A stretch of 64,000 nt of DNA from Sneathiella litorea (GCF_009882915.1 NZ_WTUW01000001.1:806357-870356), one strand, 5' to 3'; shown: positions 17,790 through 27,383, numbered from the stretch's first letter. Notes: generated by a model not told the origin, from the letters alone. Program-made: numbers and translations.

Positions 17790-18393
17790 TGGTTATCCCG
17801 ATTTTATGACCGCGCAGAAAATCCAGCAGCGGCAGCAGCGGCAAGCCCAGAATAGAGAAGAAGTCCCCGTCTACCCGGGCAAATAAATGTGCCCCCATCG
17901 CCTCGAGCTGATAGGCCCCGACGGAGGAGAGGATATCTTCTCCGGCCGCTTTCAGATAACTGTCCAGAAAGCCCTCGTCGAAATTGCGCATGGTCAACCG
18001 CGCCTCATCCACATGGCGCCAGAGAACCGCGCCGCCCTTGGCGACGCAAACCGCGTTCGCAAGTCGGTGAGGCTTGCCTTTAAGAGTTAAAAGATGGGCC
18101 CGCGCATGATCCATATCCACGGGCTTGTCGAACCAGATATTATTGCATTCCAGAATCTGGTCCGCACCGATAACAAAGGCTTCCGGAACTTGCCGGGAAA
18201 TTCGCAACGCCTTCAATTCGGCGAGGGCCACCGCCGCATCCGCCGCAGGTGCCTTCTCGCCCTGCATGGCGTGCTTGACTTCATCCTCATCCACGCGGGC
18301 GGGTTGAATATGAAACTGCAAGCCGGCGCGCTCCAGAATCCGGGCGCGAGATGAACTTTGCGACGCCAGAACAAGATTGGTTTCCGCAGTCAT
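17779..18393 (-). CDS. maf: Maf-family nucleotide pyrophosphatase
   Basis: A 204-residue Maf/Ham1-type pyrophosphatase that hydrolyses non-canonical or modified nucleoside triphosphates. The family start LVLASQSSSRARILERAG, the acidic FVIGADQILEC segment and the C-terminal VGAYQLEAMGAHLFARVDGDFFSILGLP (shown here only as landmarks) are present. Two starts are possible: ATG at 18393 with GGGAAAG upstream, and GTG at 18411, which overlaps the ppsR stop as GTGA. I chose the ATG because it gives the usual short N-terminus. Confidence 0.9.
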   Translation of the reverse strand: MTAETNLVLASQSSSRARILERAGLQFHIQPARVDEDEVKHAMQGEKAPAADAAVALAELKALRISRQVPEAFVIGADQILECNNIWFDKPVDMDHARAHLLTLKGKPHRLANAVCVAKGGAVLWRHVDEARLTMRNFDEGFLDSYLKAAGEDILSSVGAYQLEAMGAHLFARVDGDFFSILGLPLLPLLDFLRGHKIGITNDG

Positions 18394-18407
18394 AGCACTC
18401 TTTCCCG

Positions 18408-19241
18408 TCACCGCATCCTGTCCTTGTTTTCTTCCTTGCGACGGTTATACAGCGTCATGATCTGGGCCGCAGTTTCCTCCACCGAACGGCGGGAAACATC
18501 AATGACCGGCCATCCTTCGCGGGTGCAGAGTTTACGTGCGAAAATCACCTCTTCCTTGATCCGGTCCCGATCCACATAATCTGTATCAACGCGCTGGTTG
18601 AGGCTCAGCAGTCGGTTCTTGCGGATCTGGGAGAGCCGGTCCGGACTTGTCGTCAGCCCGATTACCATCGTCTTCCGGCTGAGGTTAAAGAGCGACTCCG
18701 GCAGCTTGATTTCCGGCACAATCGGTATATTCGCCGTCTTGTATCCCCGATGGGCAAGATAGAAGGAAGTGGGCGTTTTCGAGGTCCGGGACACGCCGAC
18801 AAGGACAATCTGTGCCTCATATAAATCTTCAGCCATCTGCCCGTCATCATGGGCCATGGTGAAATTGAGGGCCTCTATCCGGCCGAAGTAGTTCTTGTCC
18901 AGCATATGCTGCCGGCCCGGCAAACGGCGTATTTCCTGGCCTAGAAAACTGGAAAAGGCGGTCAGGACCGGGTCCAGTACCGAGACACACGGGACCCCGA
19001 CGCGCTGACATCCCAGTTCCAGGACTTCCCGCATTTCCTTATTGACCAGTGTATAAAGAACAAGGCCCGGCCTTTTTATAATGGAATCAAGGATATCGTC
19101 CAGCTGCCGTACGGTTCGCGTCAAGGTCCAGACATGCTCTACAGGGGAAATCCCTTCAAATTGAACCAGCGCGGCCTTGGTCATGGATTGCAGGGTTTCT
19201 CCTGTTGAATCCGACACCAGATGAAGATGAAATTGGTCCAT
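18408..19241 (-). CDS. ppsR: Pyruvate, phosphate dikinase / PEP synthetase regulatory protein
   Basis: A 277-residue member of the DUF299 family, a bifunctional serine/threonine kinase and phosphorylase that switches pyruvate phosphate dikinase or PEP synthetase off (ADP-dependent) and on (phosphate-dependent). The N-terminal HLHLVSDSTGETL and the P-loop-like VLVGVSRTSKTPTSFYLA segments are diagnostic. It is the first gene left of the putative origin and reads away from it, as in Caulobacter and related genomes. Confidence 0.93.
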   Translation of the reverse strand: MDQFHLHLVSDSTGETLQSMTKAALVQFEGISPVEHVWTLTRTVRQLDDILDSIIKRPGLVLYTLVNKEMREVLELGCQRVGVPCVSVLDPVLTAFSSFLGQEIRRLPGRQHMLDKNYFGRIEALNFTMAHDDGQMAEDLYEAQIVLVGVSRTSKTPTSFYLAHRGYKTANIPIVPEIKLPESLFNLSRKTMVIGLTTSPDRLSQIRKNRLLSLNQRVDTDYVDRDRIKEEVIFARKLCTREGWPVIDVSRRSVEETAAQIMTLYNRRKEENKDRMR

Positions 19242-19268
19242 ATCGCTGCGTGGTTATCCTGTGAGTTA

Positions 19269-19277
19269 TGTGAATAA
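19269..19277 (-). promoter_or_regulatory. DnaA box candidate
   Basis: TTATTCACA on the minus strand matches the relaxed DnaA-box consensus TTWTNCACA at all positions. It lies in the ppsR-hemE gap, immediately next to a second, weaker box (TTATCCCTG). Confidence 0.6.
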
Positions 19278-19424
19278 CAGGGATAACATGGCTATTCGGA
19301 AAAGCACAAAATTTTTCTCCCCGGAGCCGTCTTTTTTAGGCGGGTATTTATTCGCCTGTGCGCAAGATCAATGGCCTGCTGTGAAAAGCGGGTATAATTC
19401 TTCAACTACACTGCCAAAATTAAG

Positions 19425-19433
19425 TTATCCCCA
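19425..19433 (+). promoter_or_regulatory. DnaA box candidate
   Basis: TTATCCCCA on the plus strand differs from the E. coli box TTATCCACA at one position. The identical 9-mer recurs 83 bases further right. Confidence 0.55.
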
Positions 19434-19507
19434 TAATCCCCGTTTTTTTTGTGAGCCAACAGGACATTTCACCCGTAGATATCAACAATTATTTGAAACA
19501 CTGGATT

Positions 19508-19516
19508 TTATCCCCA
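19508..19516 (+). promoter_or_regulatory. DnaA box candidate
   Basis: Second copy of TTATCCCCA on the plus strand, eight of nine positions matching TTATCCACA, about 70 bases left of the AT-rich stretch. Confidence 0.55.
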
Positions 19517-19585
19517 GAATTTCTATAAAGGACGTGCATAAAATTTAATCCCCATTACGCACCGCGTACAACAACAACTACTACC

Positions 19586-19609
19586 TTTTAAATATATATA
19601 TTATTTAAA
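19586..19609. other. AT-rich stretch, candidate DNA unwinding element
   Basis: Twenty-four consecutive A/T bases (TTTTAAATATATATATTATT then TAAA) lie beside the rightmost DnaA-box-like sequence and 29 bases before hemE. Such a stretch is what a duplex-unwinding element of an origin looks like. It could instead or also be the hemE promoter region. Confidence 0.5.
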
Positions 19610-19637
19610 GGGATAAGTTTTCGAGAAGGTATCCAGC

Positions 19638-20675
19638 GTGAAAGTTTCAAATAACAAGCTCCTGCTCAACAGCCTATCAGGGGAGGTAACTGATAGGCCT
19701 CCTTTCTGGCTGATGCGTCAGGCAGGACGCTATCTTCCCGAATATCGTGAGATCCGGGCGAAAGCCGGTAATTTTCTTGATCTTTGCTATAACCCGGAAC
19801 TGGCCGAGGAAGTCACTTTGCAGCCCTTGCGGCGATATGGCATGGATGCGGCTATTCTCTTCGCCGATATCCTCCTCATTCCTCATGCGCTTGGTCAACC
19901 ACTTGCTTATCGTGAAGGCGAGGGACCGGTGCTTGATCCCATCCGCTCCGCCAAAGAGCTTGGCAAACTGGATGTAGCTGATATTCATAAAACCCTCGAT
20001 CCGGTTTACGAGACTGTTGGACGGTTGAGCCAGTCAATTCCGAAAGACTGTACGCTTATCGGCTTTGCCGGTGCCCCCTGGACCGTGGCGACCTACATGG
20101 TTGAAGGGCGAGGTTCCAAGGATTATGCGAATATCAAAAACTGGGCCTATAGCGATCCTGCAGGTTTTGGCACTCTGATGGATATTCTTGTTGAGGCCAC
20201 GATCGAGTATCTCCTGAAACAGGTAGAGGCCGGGGCCGAGGTGGTCCAGCTGTTCGATACCTGGGCTGGTGTCCTCCCCGACGATGAATTTAGAAAATGG
20301 GCCATAGAGCCGACAAAACGGATTGTAGAGGGTCTGCATACCCAACATCCCGATTTACCCGTCATTGGCTTTCCTAAGGGCGTGGGCGGTAACATTATCG
20401 ACTTCGTGAGGGAGACAGGTGTCACCGCGGTCAGTCTCGATACGGGAACACCGCTTGACTGGGCTGCGCGGGAAGTCCAGTCATTAGTCCCGGTGCAGGG
20501 AAATCTTGATCCGATGCTGCTCGTGACCGGCGGTGCCGCGATGGAGGAACGGATAGTCCAAATAAGGGAGACGCTCGGCAAGAAGCCCTTTATCTTTAAT
20601 CTCGGTCACGGGATTGTCCCGCAGACCCCGCCGGAGAATGTCGCCCGGCTGGCTGAAATTATCCGCGGCAGTTAA
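19638..20675 (+). CDS. hemE: Uroporphyrinogen decarboxylase
   Basis: A 345-residue enzyme that decarboxylates uroporphyrinogen III to coproporphyrinogen III in haem synthesis. The signature [21 protein letters not shown] lies near the N-terminus and [16 protein letters not shown] in the middle; the catalytic aspartate is in [13 protein letters not shown] at 19638 with GAGAAGG upstream is the start. It is the first gene right of the putative origin and leads the hemE-hemH-hemJ run. The lead motif is quoted only in part: [13 protein letters not shown]. Confidence 0.96.
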   Translation: MKVSNNKLLLNSLSGEVTDRPPFWLMRQAGRYLPEYREIRAKAGNFLDLCYNPELAEEVTLQPLRRYGMDAAILFADILLIPHALGQPLAYREGEGPVLDPIRSAKELGKLDVADIHKTLDPVYETVGRLSQSIPKDCTLIGFAGAPWTVATYMVEGRGSKDYANIKNWAYSDPAGFGTLMDILVEATIEYLLKQVEAGAEVVQLFDTWAGVLPDDEFRKWAIEPTKRIVEGLHTQHPDLPVIGFPKGVGGNIIDFVRETGVTAVSLDTGTPLDWAAREVQSLVPVQGNLDPMLLVTGGAAMEERIVQIRETLGKKPFIFNLGHGIVPQTPPENVARLAEIIRGS

Positions 20676-20684
20676 GGGGAGGTC

Positions 20685-21716
20685 ATGGCGAAGAAAGCGG
20701 TTGTCCTGTTTAACCTGGGCGGACCCGATGGACCGGCAGCGGTGGAGCCATTCCTGTTTAACCTGTTTTATGATCCGGCGATTATTCGTCTGCCGACACC
20801 GCTGCGCTGGCTCGTCGCGAAGCTGATATCCCGTCGCCGCGCGCCGGTCGCGCAGGAGATTTATGCGTTTCTGGGAGGATCCTCGCCAATCCTGCCACAA
20901 ACGGAGGCACAGGCCGAAGCACTGGAAAACAAACTTAATGAGGGCGGAACGGACAGTTACAAGACTTTTATCTGCATGCGTTATTGGCATCCGTTTGCCG
21001 CAGATGTCGCGCAGGAGGTGAAGAACTGGGCGCCGGATGACGTGATCCTGCTACCGCTTTATCCTCAGTTTTCCTCAACCACCAGCGCGTCTTCCATCAA
21101 GGAATGGCAGGAAGCTGCCAAAAAGATCGGATTAGATACTCCGACCGCTGGATTATGTTGCTATCCGACAATGGCGGGCCTGATTTCGGCTTATGCGGAT
21201 TTGATTGCGCCAAAACTTGCGGAAGTTTCGGGCAAGCCGGCACGTCTTCTCTTTTCCGCCCATGGATTACCACAGAAAATTGTTGATCAGGGCGATCCCT
21301 ACCAATGGCAGGTGGAACGCACCGCGGAAAAGGTTGTTGAAAAGATGGGGCTTGAAAATCTTGACTGGAAAGTCTGCTACCAGAGCCGCGTCGGTCCGAT
21401 GAAATGGCTGGAACCCTCGACGGAAACCGAGATTCACCGCGCCGGGGAGGACGGGATCAGCCTGGTAATCGTTCCCATCGCCTTCGTATCGGAGCATTCG
21501 GAAACCCTTGTTGAGCTGGATATCGAGTATGCCAAACTTGCCAAGGAAGTGGGTGTCGATGAGTATCACCGGGTCAATACAGTTGGGGTTCACGCGGATT
21601 TTATTGCTGGTCTTGCGGCGATGGTTGAAAAGCTGTCTGACCCGTCCATCAGAAGCGAGAGCGGGATGCGGATATGTCCCTCGGGATATAAAGATTGCTT
21701 GATGCTGGCGTCATGA
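20685..21716 (+). CDS. hemH: Ferrochelatase
   Basis: A 343-residue enzyme inserting ferrous iron into protoporphyrin IX. Landmarks are VVLFNLGGPDGPAAVEPFL at the N-terminus, MRYWHPF, the LLPLYPQFSSTTSAS loop, the catalytic histidine in LLFSAHGLPQKIV, and the Glu-rich PIAFVSEHSETLVELDIEY segment. It follows hemE by nine bases with AGGGGAGG as ribosome site. The terminal YKDCLMLAS has a cysteine but no obvious cluster-binding set. Confidence 0.96.
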   Translation: MAKKAVVLFNLGGPDGPAAVEPFLFNLFYDPAIIRLPTPLRWLVAKLISRRRAPVAQEIYAFLGGSSPILPQTEAQAEALENKLNEGGTDSYKTFICMRYWHPFAADVAQEVKNWAPDDVILLPLYPQFSSTTSASSIKEWQEAAKKIGLDTPTAGLCCYPTMAGLISAYADLIAPKLAEVSGKPARLLFSAHGLPQKIVDQGDPYQWQVERTAEKVVEKMGLENLDWKVCYQSRVGPMKWLEPSTETEIHRAGEDGISLVIVPIAFVSEHSETLVELDIEYAKLAKEVGVDEYHRVNTVGVHADFIAGLAAMVEKLSDPSIRSESGMRICPSGYKDCLMLAS

Positions 21717-21771
21717 CGCAAAATACCGTAACTAGTTGGTATAATTGACAATTTATAAAGAGGAACCGACC

Positions 21772-22221
21772 TTGGACGACATTCTGGCCGACATTTATCC
21801 TTGGGTGAAGTCCCTGCATATCATCTCGGTTATTGCCTGGATGGCGGGCATGTTTTATCTGCCGCGACTTTTTGTTTATCATGCTGATACGACACCGGGG
21901 TCCGAGATGTCGGAGACGTTCAAGGTCATGGAACGACGGCTTTTGCGCGGCATTATCAATCCTGCCATGATCATGACTTTTATATTTGGCGGACTTTTGC
22001 TTCTCACGCCGGGCATTATTGACTGGAGTGAGCCCTGGATCTGGTTGAAGCTGGCACTCGTCTTCCTGATGGCCGGTTTTCACGGAAATTTATCTAAATG
22101 GCGCAAACAGTTTGAGGCGGATGAAAATACACGACCAGCGAAATTTTACCGTCTCGTCAATGAGATACCGACCGTTCTCGTGATTGGAATTGTAATTTTG
22201 GTTGTTGTAAAACCGTTCTGA
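21772..22221 (+). CDS. hemJ: Protoporphyrinogen IX oxidase HemJ
   Basis: A 149-residue membrane protein with four hydrophobic segments, the HemJ type of protoporphyrinogen oxidase used by many alphaproteobacteria. The conserved histidine region YPWVKSLHIISVIAWMAG and the motif FYLPRLFVYH are clear, as is LVNEIPTVLVIGIV at the end. TTG at 21772 is preferred: AAAGAGG ends eight bases before it and it gives the usual N-terminus. An in-frame TTG at 21745 would add nine residues without a ribosome site. It completes the hemEHJ set. Confidence 0.9.
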   Translation: MDDILADIYPWVKSLHIISVIAWMAGMFYLPRLFVYHADTTPGSEMSETFKVMERRLLRGIINPAMIMTFIFGGLLLLTPGIIDWSEPWIWLKLALVFLMAGFHGNLSKWRKQFEADENTRPAKFYRLVNEIPTVLVIGIVILVVVKPF

Positions 22222-22432
22222 AAATCATTTTGTTCCGCATATTTCATTTGACTAATGACCATAAAACTGGCAATAGAGGCTTAACTTCACTGGACAATTT
22301 CTGCTCCACGGTCTCATTGCATTACGAATATAAAAGCAATTCTCATAAGACCTAACCTCAACGGTTACCGACATTCTCGTCATATTGTGATCTGTTAATC
22401 CCTTTATCTTCCACAGACAGCGTAGAAAATAC
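22222..22432 (+). other. Long rho leader region
   Basis: About 210 bases without a credible gene precede rho. A TTGACT at 22248-22253 could be a -35 element, but no good -10 box stands at standard spacing. Long untranslated leaders are usual for rho, which controls itself by early termination; that role here is inferred only from position. Confidence 0.35.
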
Positions 22433-23692
22433 ATGAATCTTCAAGAGCTTAAGAAAAAATCTCCCGCCGAAATCCTTGAACTCGCGGAAACGCGCGAAAT
22501 TGAGAATGCCTCCACCCTGCGCAAGCAGGAGCAGCTTTTCGCCATCCTTAAATATGAGGCGGAAAACGGCGCTGAAATTACTGGTGGTGGCGTGTTGGAG
22601 ATTCTGCAGGATGGATTCGGTTTCTTGCGCTCACCCGACGCGAACTATCTTGCTGGGCCAGATGATATTTATGTCAGCCCGAGCCAGATCCGTCGCTTCT
22701 CACTCCGGACCGGGGATACAGTGGAAGGACAAATTCGCAGTCCGAAGGACGGGGAGAGATATTTCGCCCTCCTGAAGGTACAGAAGATCAATTTTGAAGA
22801 CCCAGAAAAAGCCCGCCACAAGATTAATTTCGACAATCTTACCCCGCTTTATCCAGATGAGCGTATCAAGCTGGAAACTCCCGATCCAACCGCCAACAAT
22901 ATCAATTCCGCCCGCGTGATCGACCTCGTTTCTCCTCAGGGCAAGGGCCAGCGCGCATTGATCGTTGCGCCACCCCGGACCGGTAAAACCGTTCTGTTGC
23001 AGAATATCGCCAATTCCATCACCACCAACAATCCGGAAGTATACCTCATCGTTCTTCTGATCGACGAACGGCCCGAGGAAGTGACGGACATGAAACGCTC
23101 CGTAAACGGTGAAGTGGTAAGTTCCACCTTTGATGAACCTGCCGCACGCCACGTTCAGGTTGCGGAAATGGTCATTGAGAAGGCTAAACGCCTGGTGGAG
23201 CATAAACGCGATGTGGTGATCCTGCTTGATAGTATCACGCGTCTCGCACGCGCCTATAACACGGTTGTTCCCTCCAGTGGCAAGGTCCTGACAGGTGGCG
23301 TGGACGCCAATGCCCTGCAGCGCCCGAAACGTTTTTTCGGTGCCGCCCGGAATATTGAGGAGGGGGGATCGCTGACAATCGTTGCCACCGCCCTGATTGA
23401 GACCGGATCGCGGATGGATGAAGTTATTTTCGAGGAATTCAAGGGTACGGGTAACTCCGAAATTATCCTCGATCGCAAGCTTTCCGACAAGCGTGTCTTC
23501 CCGGCCATCGACATTACCAAATCCGGCACCCGGAAAGAGGAACTGCTCGTCGACAAGGCAACCTTGCAGAAAATGTGGGTTCTCCGCCGTATCCTTAACC
23601 CGATGGGGACAACAGATGCCATGGAATTCCTGCTCGATAAACTGAAAAGCAGCAAAACCAATGATGATTTCTTCGATTCCATGAATACATAA
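22433..23692 (+). CDS. rho: Transcription termination factor Rho
   Basis: A 419-residue hexameric RNA helicase that ends untranslated transcripts. The N-terminal RNA-binding fold contains [19 protein letters not shown]; Walker A is APPRTGKT at about 183-190; Walker B is [16 protein letters not shown]; the secondary RNA-binding loop and signature [19 protein letters not shown] follow. Length is standard. It starts at ATG 22433 and ends at a strong hairpin terminator. Confidence 0.97.
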   Translation: MNLQELKKKSPAEILELAETREIENASTLRKQEQLFAILKYEAENGAEITGGGVLEILQDGFGFLRSPDANYLAGPDDIYVSPSQIRRFSLRTGDTVEGQIRSPKDGERYFALLKVQKINFEDPEKARHKINFDNLTPLYPDERIKLETPDPTANNINSARVIDLVSPQGKGQRALIVAPPRTGKTVLLQNIANSITTNNPEVYLIVLLIDERPEEVTDMKRSVNGEVVSSTFDEPAARHVQVAEMVIEKAKRLVEHKRDVVILLDSITRLARAYNTVVPSSGKVLTGGVDANALQRPKRFFGAARNIEEGGSLTIVATALIETGSRMDEVIFEEFKGTGNSEIILDRKLSDKRVFPAIDITKSGTRKEELLVDKATLQKMWVLRRILNPMGTTDAMEFLLDKLKSSKTNDDFFDSMNT

Positions 23693-23711
23693 TAAAATCA
23701 AAATGTTACGT

Positions 23712-23744
23712 AAAAAAAGGCGCCCGGATAAGGCGCCTTTTTTT
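23712..23744. terminator. Bidirectional intrinsic terminator between rho and the quinone reductase gene
   Basis: A perfect 13-bp stem (AAAAAAAGGCGCC at 23712-23724 with its complement at 23732-23744) and a 7-base loop CGGATAA. A run of T ends the hairpin on either strand, so it can serve rho on the plus strand and the convergent quinone reductase gene on the minus strand. Confidence 0.92.
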
Positions 23745-23762
23745 GTTGGAAATTAAAATGGA

Positions 23763-24737
23763 TCAGACAGTGAAGACGGATGATCCAGTTGTCTTGCGTC
23801 CTTCCAAGTCTTCATGGGCCTTGCGAGCCTCAGAGAGCGGGTAAGTCTGGCCGATATTGACCTTGATCGCGCCATTGCTGACCAGCTCCATCATATCACC
23901 CGCGGATTTTTCAAGTTCCGGGCGGGTCGCGTTATAGGCCATGAGGGACGGACGGGTCACATAAAGCGAACCCTTCGCGCCCAGAATACCAAGATTGACG
24001 CCCGTCACCGGACCGGAGGAATTCCCGAAGGAGACCATCAAACCGCGCGGGGAGAGGCAATCAAGGGATTTTTCGAATGTGTCCTTGCCAATTGAGTCAT
24101 AAACCACCGGAACACCTTTGCCATCGGTGATTTCCATGACTTTTTCCTGAAAATCCTCTTCCCGGTAGAGAATTGTATGGGTGCAACCATGAGCCTTGGC
24201 GAGTTCCGCCTTTTCTTCCGATCCGACGGTGCCGATGACGGTCGCGCCGATATGTTTTGCCCATTGACAGGCAAAAAGGCCAACGCCGCCCGCCGCCGCA
24301 TGAAACAGGATTGTGTCGCCTTGTTTCACGTGAAACGTTCGTTGCAGAAGATACTCTGTTGTCATCCCTTGGAGCATCATGGCCGCTGCTGTCTGGTCAT
24401 CGATGCTATCGGGCAGGATAATAAGGTTATCAACCGGCATGATCCGCGCCTCTGAATAGGCCCCAATGGGGCGGCCGGCATAGGCAACACGGTCGCCTAC
24501 TTTCAGTCCTGTTACGCCGTCGCCCAGTTCCTCAATCACGCCAGCTGCTTCCATGCCCGTTGTAAGCGGAAGGGGAGAGGGATAAAGTCCGGTGCGGAAA
24601 TATACATCGATAAAATTTAGGCCAACAGCTGTATGGCGCACACGTGCCTCGCCTGGCCCGGGCTTTCCAAGGGTGACATCCTCCCATTTCATTACTTCGG
24701 GACCGCCATGTTCATGCTGTACAATTGCTTTTACCAT
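23763..24737 (-). CDS. qor: NADPH:quinone oxidoreductase, zinc-independent MDR family
   Basis: A 324-residue medium-chain dehydrogenase/reductase of the quinone reductase (zeta-crystallin) group. The N-terminal GroES-like part has VGLNFIDVYFRTGLYP and GMEAAGVIEELGDGV; the cofactor motif is AAAGGVGLFACQWAK near residue 150. The zinc ligands of alcohol dehydrogenases are missing, as expected. It reduces quinones or enones with NADPH; natural substrate unknown. Its coding sequence contains a parS-like palindrome (24322-24337) that encodes RTFHVKQ. It is probably a single-gene unit. Confidence 0.9.
   Translation of the reverse strand: MVKAIVQHEHGGPEVMKWEDVTLGKPGPGEARVRHTAVGLNFIDVYFRTGLYPSPLPLTTGMEAAGVIEELGDGVTGLKVGDRVAYAGRPIGAYSEARIMPVDNLIILPDSIDDQTAAAMMLQGMTTEYLLQRTFHVKQGDTILFHAAAGGVGLFACQWAKHIGATVIGTVGSEEKAELAKAHGCTHTILYREEDFQEKVMEITDGKGVPVVYDSIGKDTFEKSLDCLSPRGLMVSFGNSSGPVTGVNLGILGAKGSLYVTRPSLMAYNATRPELEKSAGDMMELVSNGAIKVNIGQTYPLSEARKAHEDLEGRKTTGSSVFTV
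24322..24337. promoter_or_regulatory. parS: parS-like ParB-binding site inside qor
   Basis: TGTTTCACGTGAAACG matches the parS consensus TGTTTCACGTGAAACA at 15 of 16 positions, and its 14-base core GTTTCACGTGAAAC is a perfect palindrome. It lies within the coding sequence of qor, about 5 kb from the putative origin and 7 kb from parAB. Confidence 0.75.
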
Positions 24738-24773
24738 TTTTTTGTCCTTTTCTTATGCGCCCACGAATTTTAT

Positions 24774-25253
24774 TTATATATCAAGCGATTGCTGTTCCAT
24801 TGGCAAGGCTTTTTCAAGTCGGAGCAACGCTTTCTTTGTCTCGAGCCCGCCATCGCCGGAATAGCCACCCATTTTACCACCCGCGGCCAGTATACGATGA
24901 CAGGGAATGATGATGGGGATCGGGTTGGCGCCGCACGCAGTCCCCACCGGTTGTGCCGCAGAATTCAGGGTTTTTGCGATTTCCCCGTAGGTCTTGATCT
25001 GGCCGGAAGGGATTTTCAGCATTTCCGCCCAGACTTTTTTCTGGAATTCTGTCCCCGGAGGGGCCACAGGCAGGTCAAAATCGCCTATTTCGCCATCAAA
25101 ATAGCGATTAAGTTGGTCTATCGCCCGTTCAAGGAGCGGTGTCGATGCCTGCCATTTTTCAGGCACCCAGCCCCAGTCGAGCGAGATGATTTTCCCCTCT
25201 TCCTCCGTTACGGTGAGATCTCCAACGGGGCTGTGCAGGCTAAGTTGGGCCAT
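24774..25253 (-). CDS. ogt: Methylated-DNA--protein-cysteine methyltransferase
   Basis: A 159-residue suicide DNA repair protein that removes O6-alkyl groups from guanine. The active-site motif PCHRIL is at 117-122 (acceptor Cys118), preceded by the helix-turn-helix region [15 protein letters not shown] with its DNA-intercalating residues and followed by [19 protein letters not shown]. No Ada regulatory domain is fused. Its start overlaps the end of the upstream thioredoxin-like gene by 14 bases. Confidence 0.93.
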   Translation of the reverse strand: MAQLSLHSPVGDLTVTEEEGKIISLDWGWVPEKWQASTPLLERAIDQLNRYFDGEIGDFDLPVAPPGTEFQKKVWAEMLKIPSGQIKTYGEIAKTLNSAAQPVGTACGANPIPIIIPCHRILAAGGKMGGYSGDGGLETKKALLRLEKALPMEQQSLDI

Positions 25254-27282
25254 ATTGGGTCGTTTCCTTTAGAATGGCGGCAAAGGCAGCAACATTGTTG
25301 GCCGGGGCGGAACAGGTGGGCCCGGTACAAAGATAGGCAGTCGGTTTGCCATCCAGTTTTTTCTTGCCTTTTGCCGGGTGGTCAAATGGCAGGTTTTCAG
25401 TATCTGCCAGAATGTTCACGACTTTGGAAGGCAGGCTGTAATCCTTTAATATGTTCAATAAATCAATAACTTCCGGATTACTTCGCTCACCGATGATTAT
25501 TACCTGTCGGGCGTTGACCAGGGTTTCGAAATTATTGAGAAGGGTGGCGAGGGGGAAGAAATTCCGGGCAAGTTCAATGGAGAAGCAGCGGAGCAGGTTC
25601 GTTGCCTTCTCAAACGGCTCCCGGGCGCCCGTCAGCAAATGTAGTTTTGCCAGGACTTCAAGAATAGTCCCATTTCCGGCAGGGACGGCGTTGTCGTGAG
25701 CATTCTTGCTGCGGATGATCAGTGCTTCCGCATCATCCGCCGTATAGAAATATCCGCCGCCATTTTGATCCCAGAAGTGTGTATTCAGGATGTCGACCCA
25801 CTGCTCTGCTCGTTCGAGATAAAATGCCTTGCCTGTAACTTCAAAAAGAGTGAGAGCGGCGCGGGCCATATTGGCGTAATCATCAAGCAGGCCCGTATGC
25901 AGAGCCCGGCCCAATCGATAGCTATGGAAAAGGCGGCCATTTTGTTCCATGGAATGGGTGGTAATGGCGACAAATGCGCGTTCAGCAGCCTCTAACCAAT
26001 GTACTTCATCAAAATATTGCCCGGCGCGAGCGAGAGTGGCAATTATCAGTCCGTTCCAGTCGGTCAGCACCTTGTCGTCTAGTCCCGGGCGGATGCGCCC
26101 TTCCCGATGTTCGAATAATTGCTGGCGCCATGGCGCCAACGACATCTCACTTTGTTCATCAAGGCGATCAGGATACTTTAAACGATTGATAATATTAGTA
26201 TTTTCCCAGTTACCATCCGCTAGGATTCCGTATACTTCATTAAAATGCGGGGCATGTTCGCCGAGGATATCGTCAATTTCGGCCTTGGACCAGGTATAGA
26301 ATTGTCCTTCCACCCCTTCGGAATCCGCGTCGATAGTTGCCGCAAATCCGCCTTCCTCAGTCACCATTTCACGGAGCAGCCAACCGACTGTTTCATGGAT
26401 CCGGTCCCTGAATAGTTCCGATTTCGTCTCGTGATGAACAGTCAGCAGCAAATCCAGGATTTGGGCGTTGTCATAGAGCATTTTTTCAAAATGCGGGGCG
26501 AGCCATTCTGCATCGGTTGAATAGCGCGCATATCCACCGCCAAGATGATCATATATGCCCCCCTGTGACATACCGGTAAGGGCCTTGATGACAACTTCCG
26601 ACAGAGCCGTATTGCCGGTGCGAAGATAACTCCGCCAGATATTCTCCAAAACATAGGTTTGCGGGAATTTGGGTGCAGAACCGATGCCGCCATGGACAGG
26701 GTCTGCTTCCTCCGCGTAGCGGGCGGCAATTCGCTCCAATACCTCAAGGGTAAGTTTTGGCCGTTCCCCTTCCTTCGTGTCGTTCAGACTTTTCAGGGCT
26801 TTTTTAAGCGCATCGCGGTTACTGGTAACTTTTTCAGGCTCATTCTTGAAAATATCCGAAACGGTTTGCAAAACATTCTTGAAACCTGGCCGGCCATAAG
26901 AATTTTCTGGCGGAAAGTAGGTACCGCCCCAGAAGGGTTCACCGTTTGAATTCAGGAACATGGTCAGGGGCCAGCCGCCCTGTTCGCCGAGGAGGGCGAG
27001 GGCGCTCTGATAGATCTGGTCGATATCCGGTCGTTCTTCCCGATCGACCTTGATATTAATGAATAAATCATTCATCAACGCGGCCGTTTCTTCATTTTCG
27101 AAGCTTTCATGGGCCATTACGTGGCACCAGTGGCAGGCCGCATAACCGACGCTGAGCAGGATAGGCTTACCCTCTTTCTTAGCAAGTGCCAGCGTTTCGC
27201 TGCTCCAGGGTTGCCAATGCACGGGATTGTCCTGATGCTGGATAAGATAGGGGCTTGTTTCCGCTGATAGTAAGTTTTTCAT
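25240..27282 (-). CDS. Thioredoxin-domain protein of the YyaL/SSP411 (DUF255) family
   Basis: A 680-residue protein. The N-terminal thioredoxin-like domain (about 1-165) begins with [21 protein letters not shown] and has a CHWC active site (Cys50-Cys53) in [16 protein letters not shown]. The rest is an alpha/alpha toroid resembling N-acylglucosamine 2-epimerases, with [17 protein letters not shown] and [19 protein letters not shown] as landmarks. The family is widespread, but its biochemical role is unsettled. It diverges from the DUF6489 gene and is co-oriented with ogt. Confidence 0.92.
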   Translation of the reverse strand: MKNLLSAETSPYLIQHQDNPVHWQPWSSETLALAKKEGKPILLSVGYAACHWCHVMAHESFENEETAALMNDLFINIKVDREERPDIDQIYQSALALLGEQGGWPLTMFLNSNGEPFWGGTYFPPENSYGRPGFKNVLQTVSDIFKNEPEKVTSNRDALKKALKSLNDTKEGERPKLTLEVLERIAARYAEEADPVHGGIGSAPKFPQTYVLENIWRSYLRTGNTALSEVVIKALTGMSQGGIYDHLGGGYARYSTDAEWLAPHFEKMLYDNAQILDLLLTVHHETKSELFRDRIHETVGWLLREMVTEEGGFAATIDADSEGVEGQFYTWSKAEIDDILGEHAPHFNEVYGILADGNWENTNIINRLKYPDRLDEQSEMSLAPWRQQLFEHREGRIRPGLDDKVLTDWNGLIIATLARAGQYFDEVHWLEAAERAFVAITTHSMEQNGRLFHSYRLGRALHTGLLDDYANMARAALTLFEVTGKAFYLERAEQWVDILNTHFWDQNGGGYFYTADDAEALIIRSKNAHDNAVPAGNGTILEVLAKLHLLTGAREPFEKATNLLRCFSIELARNFFPLATLLNNFETLVNARQVIIIGERSNPEVIDLLNILKDYSLPSKVVNILADTENLPFDHPAKGKKKLDGKPTAYLCTGPTCSAPANNVAAFAAILKETTQYGPT

Positions 27283-27383
27283 CTATTACCCTGTTCTTGC
27301 CCCCCTGTTTCGGTATATAGGAGGCAGTAGAGCTTTGTTGTAACAGAGCTACCGCCGCCGGATCAATGAGGAGTCAGCCGCTT

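Larger units (their letters stand above)
19242..19637. other. oriC: Putative chromosomal replication origin (oriC, hemE-linked type)
   Basis: This 396-base gap between ppsR and hemE holds no credible gene. Its position between these two divergent genes is that of the Caulobacter-type origin. It contains several DnaA-box-like 9-mers: TTATTCACA (minus, 19269-19277), TTATCCCTG (minus, 19278-19286), CTTTTCACA (minus, 19380-19388), TTATCCCCA (plus, 19425-19433 and 19508-19516) and TTATCCCTT (minus, 19608-19616). An AT-only stretch lies at about 19586-19609. Gene orientation diverges from this point on both sides. No perfect CtrA site (TTAA-N7-TTAA) was found. dnaA itself is not in the window. Function is inferred. 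Confidence 0.75.

Noticed and set aside
19261-19548. A 95-codon frame inside the ppsR-hemE gap
   Set aside because: No ribosome site, no similarity, and it covers the DnaA-box-like sequences; the gap is better explained as an origin.
19586-19609. CtrA binding site (TTAA-N7-TTAA)
   Set aside because: The TTAA pairs in the origin gap have spacings of 6 or 13, not 7.
22700-23701. A 333-codon open frame antisense to rho
   Set aside because: Rho is certain on the other strand; the antisense product looks like no known protein and ends inside the rho C-terminus.
24633-25469. A 278-codon plus-strand frame over the ogt region
   Set aside because: Antisense to ogt and the ends of both neighbours; composition is that of a shadow frame.
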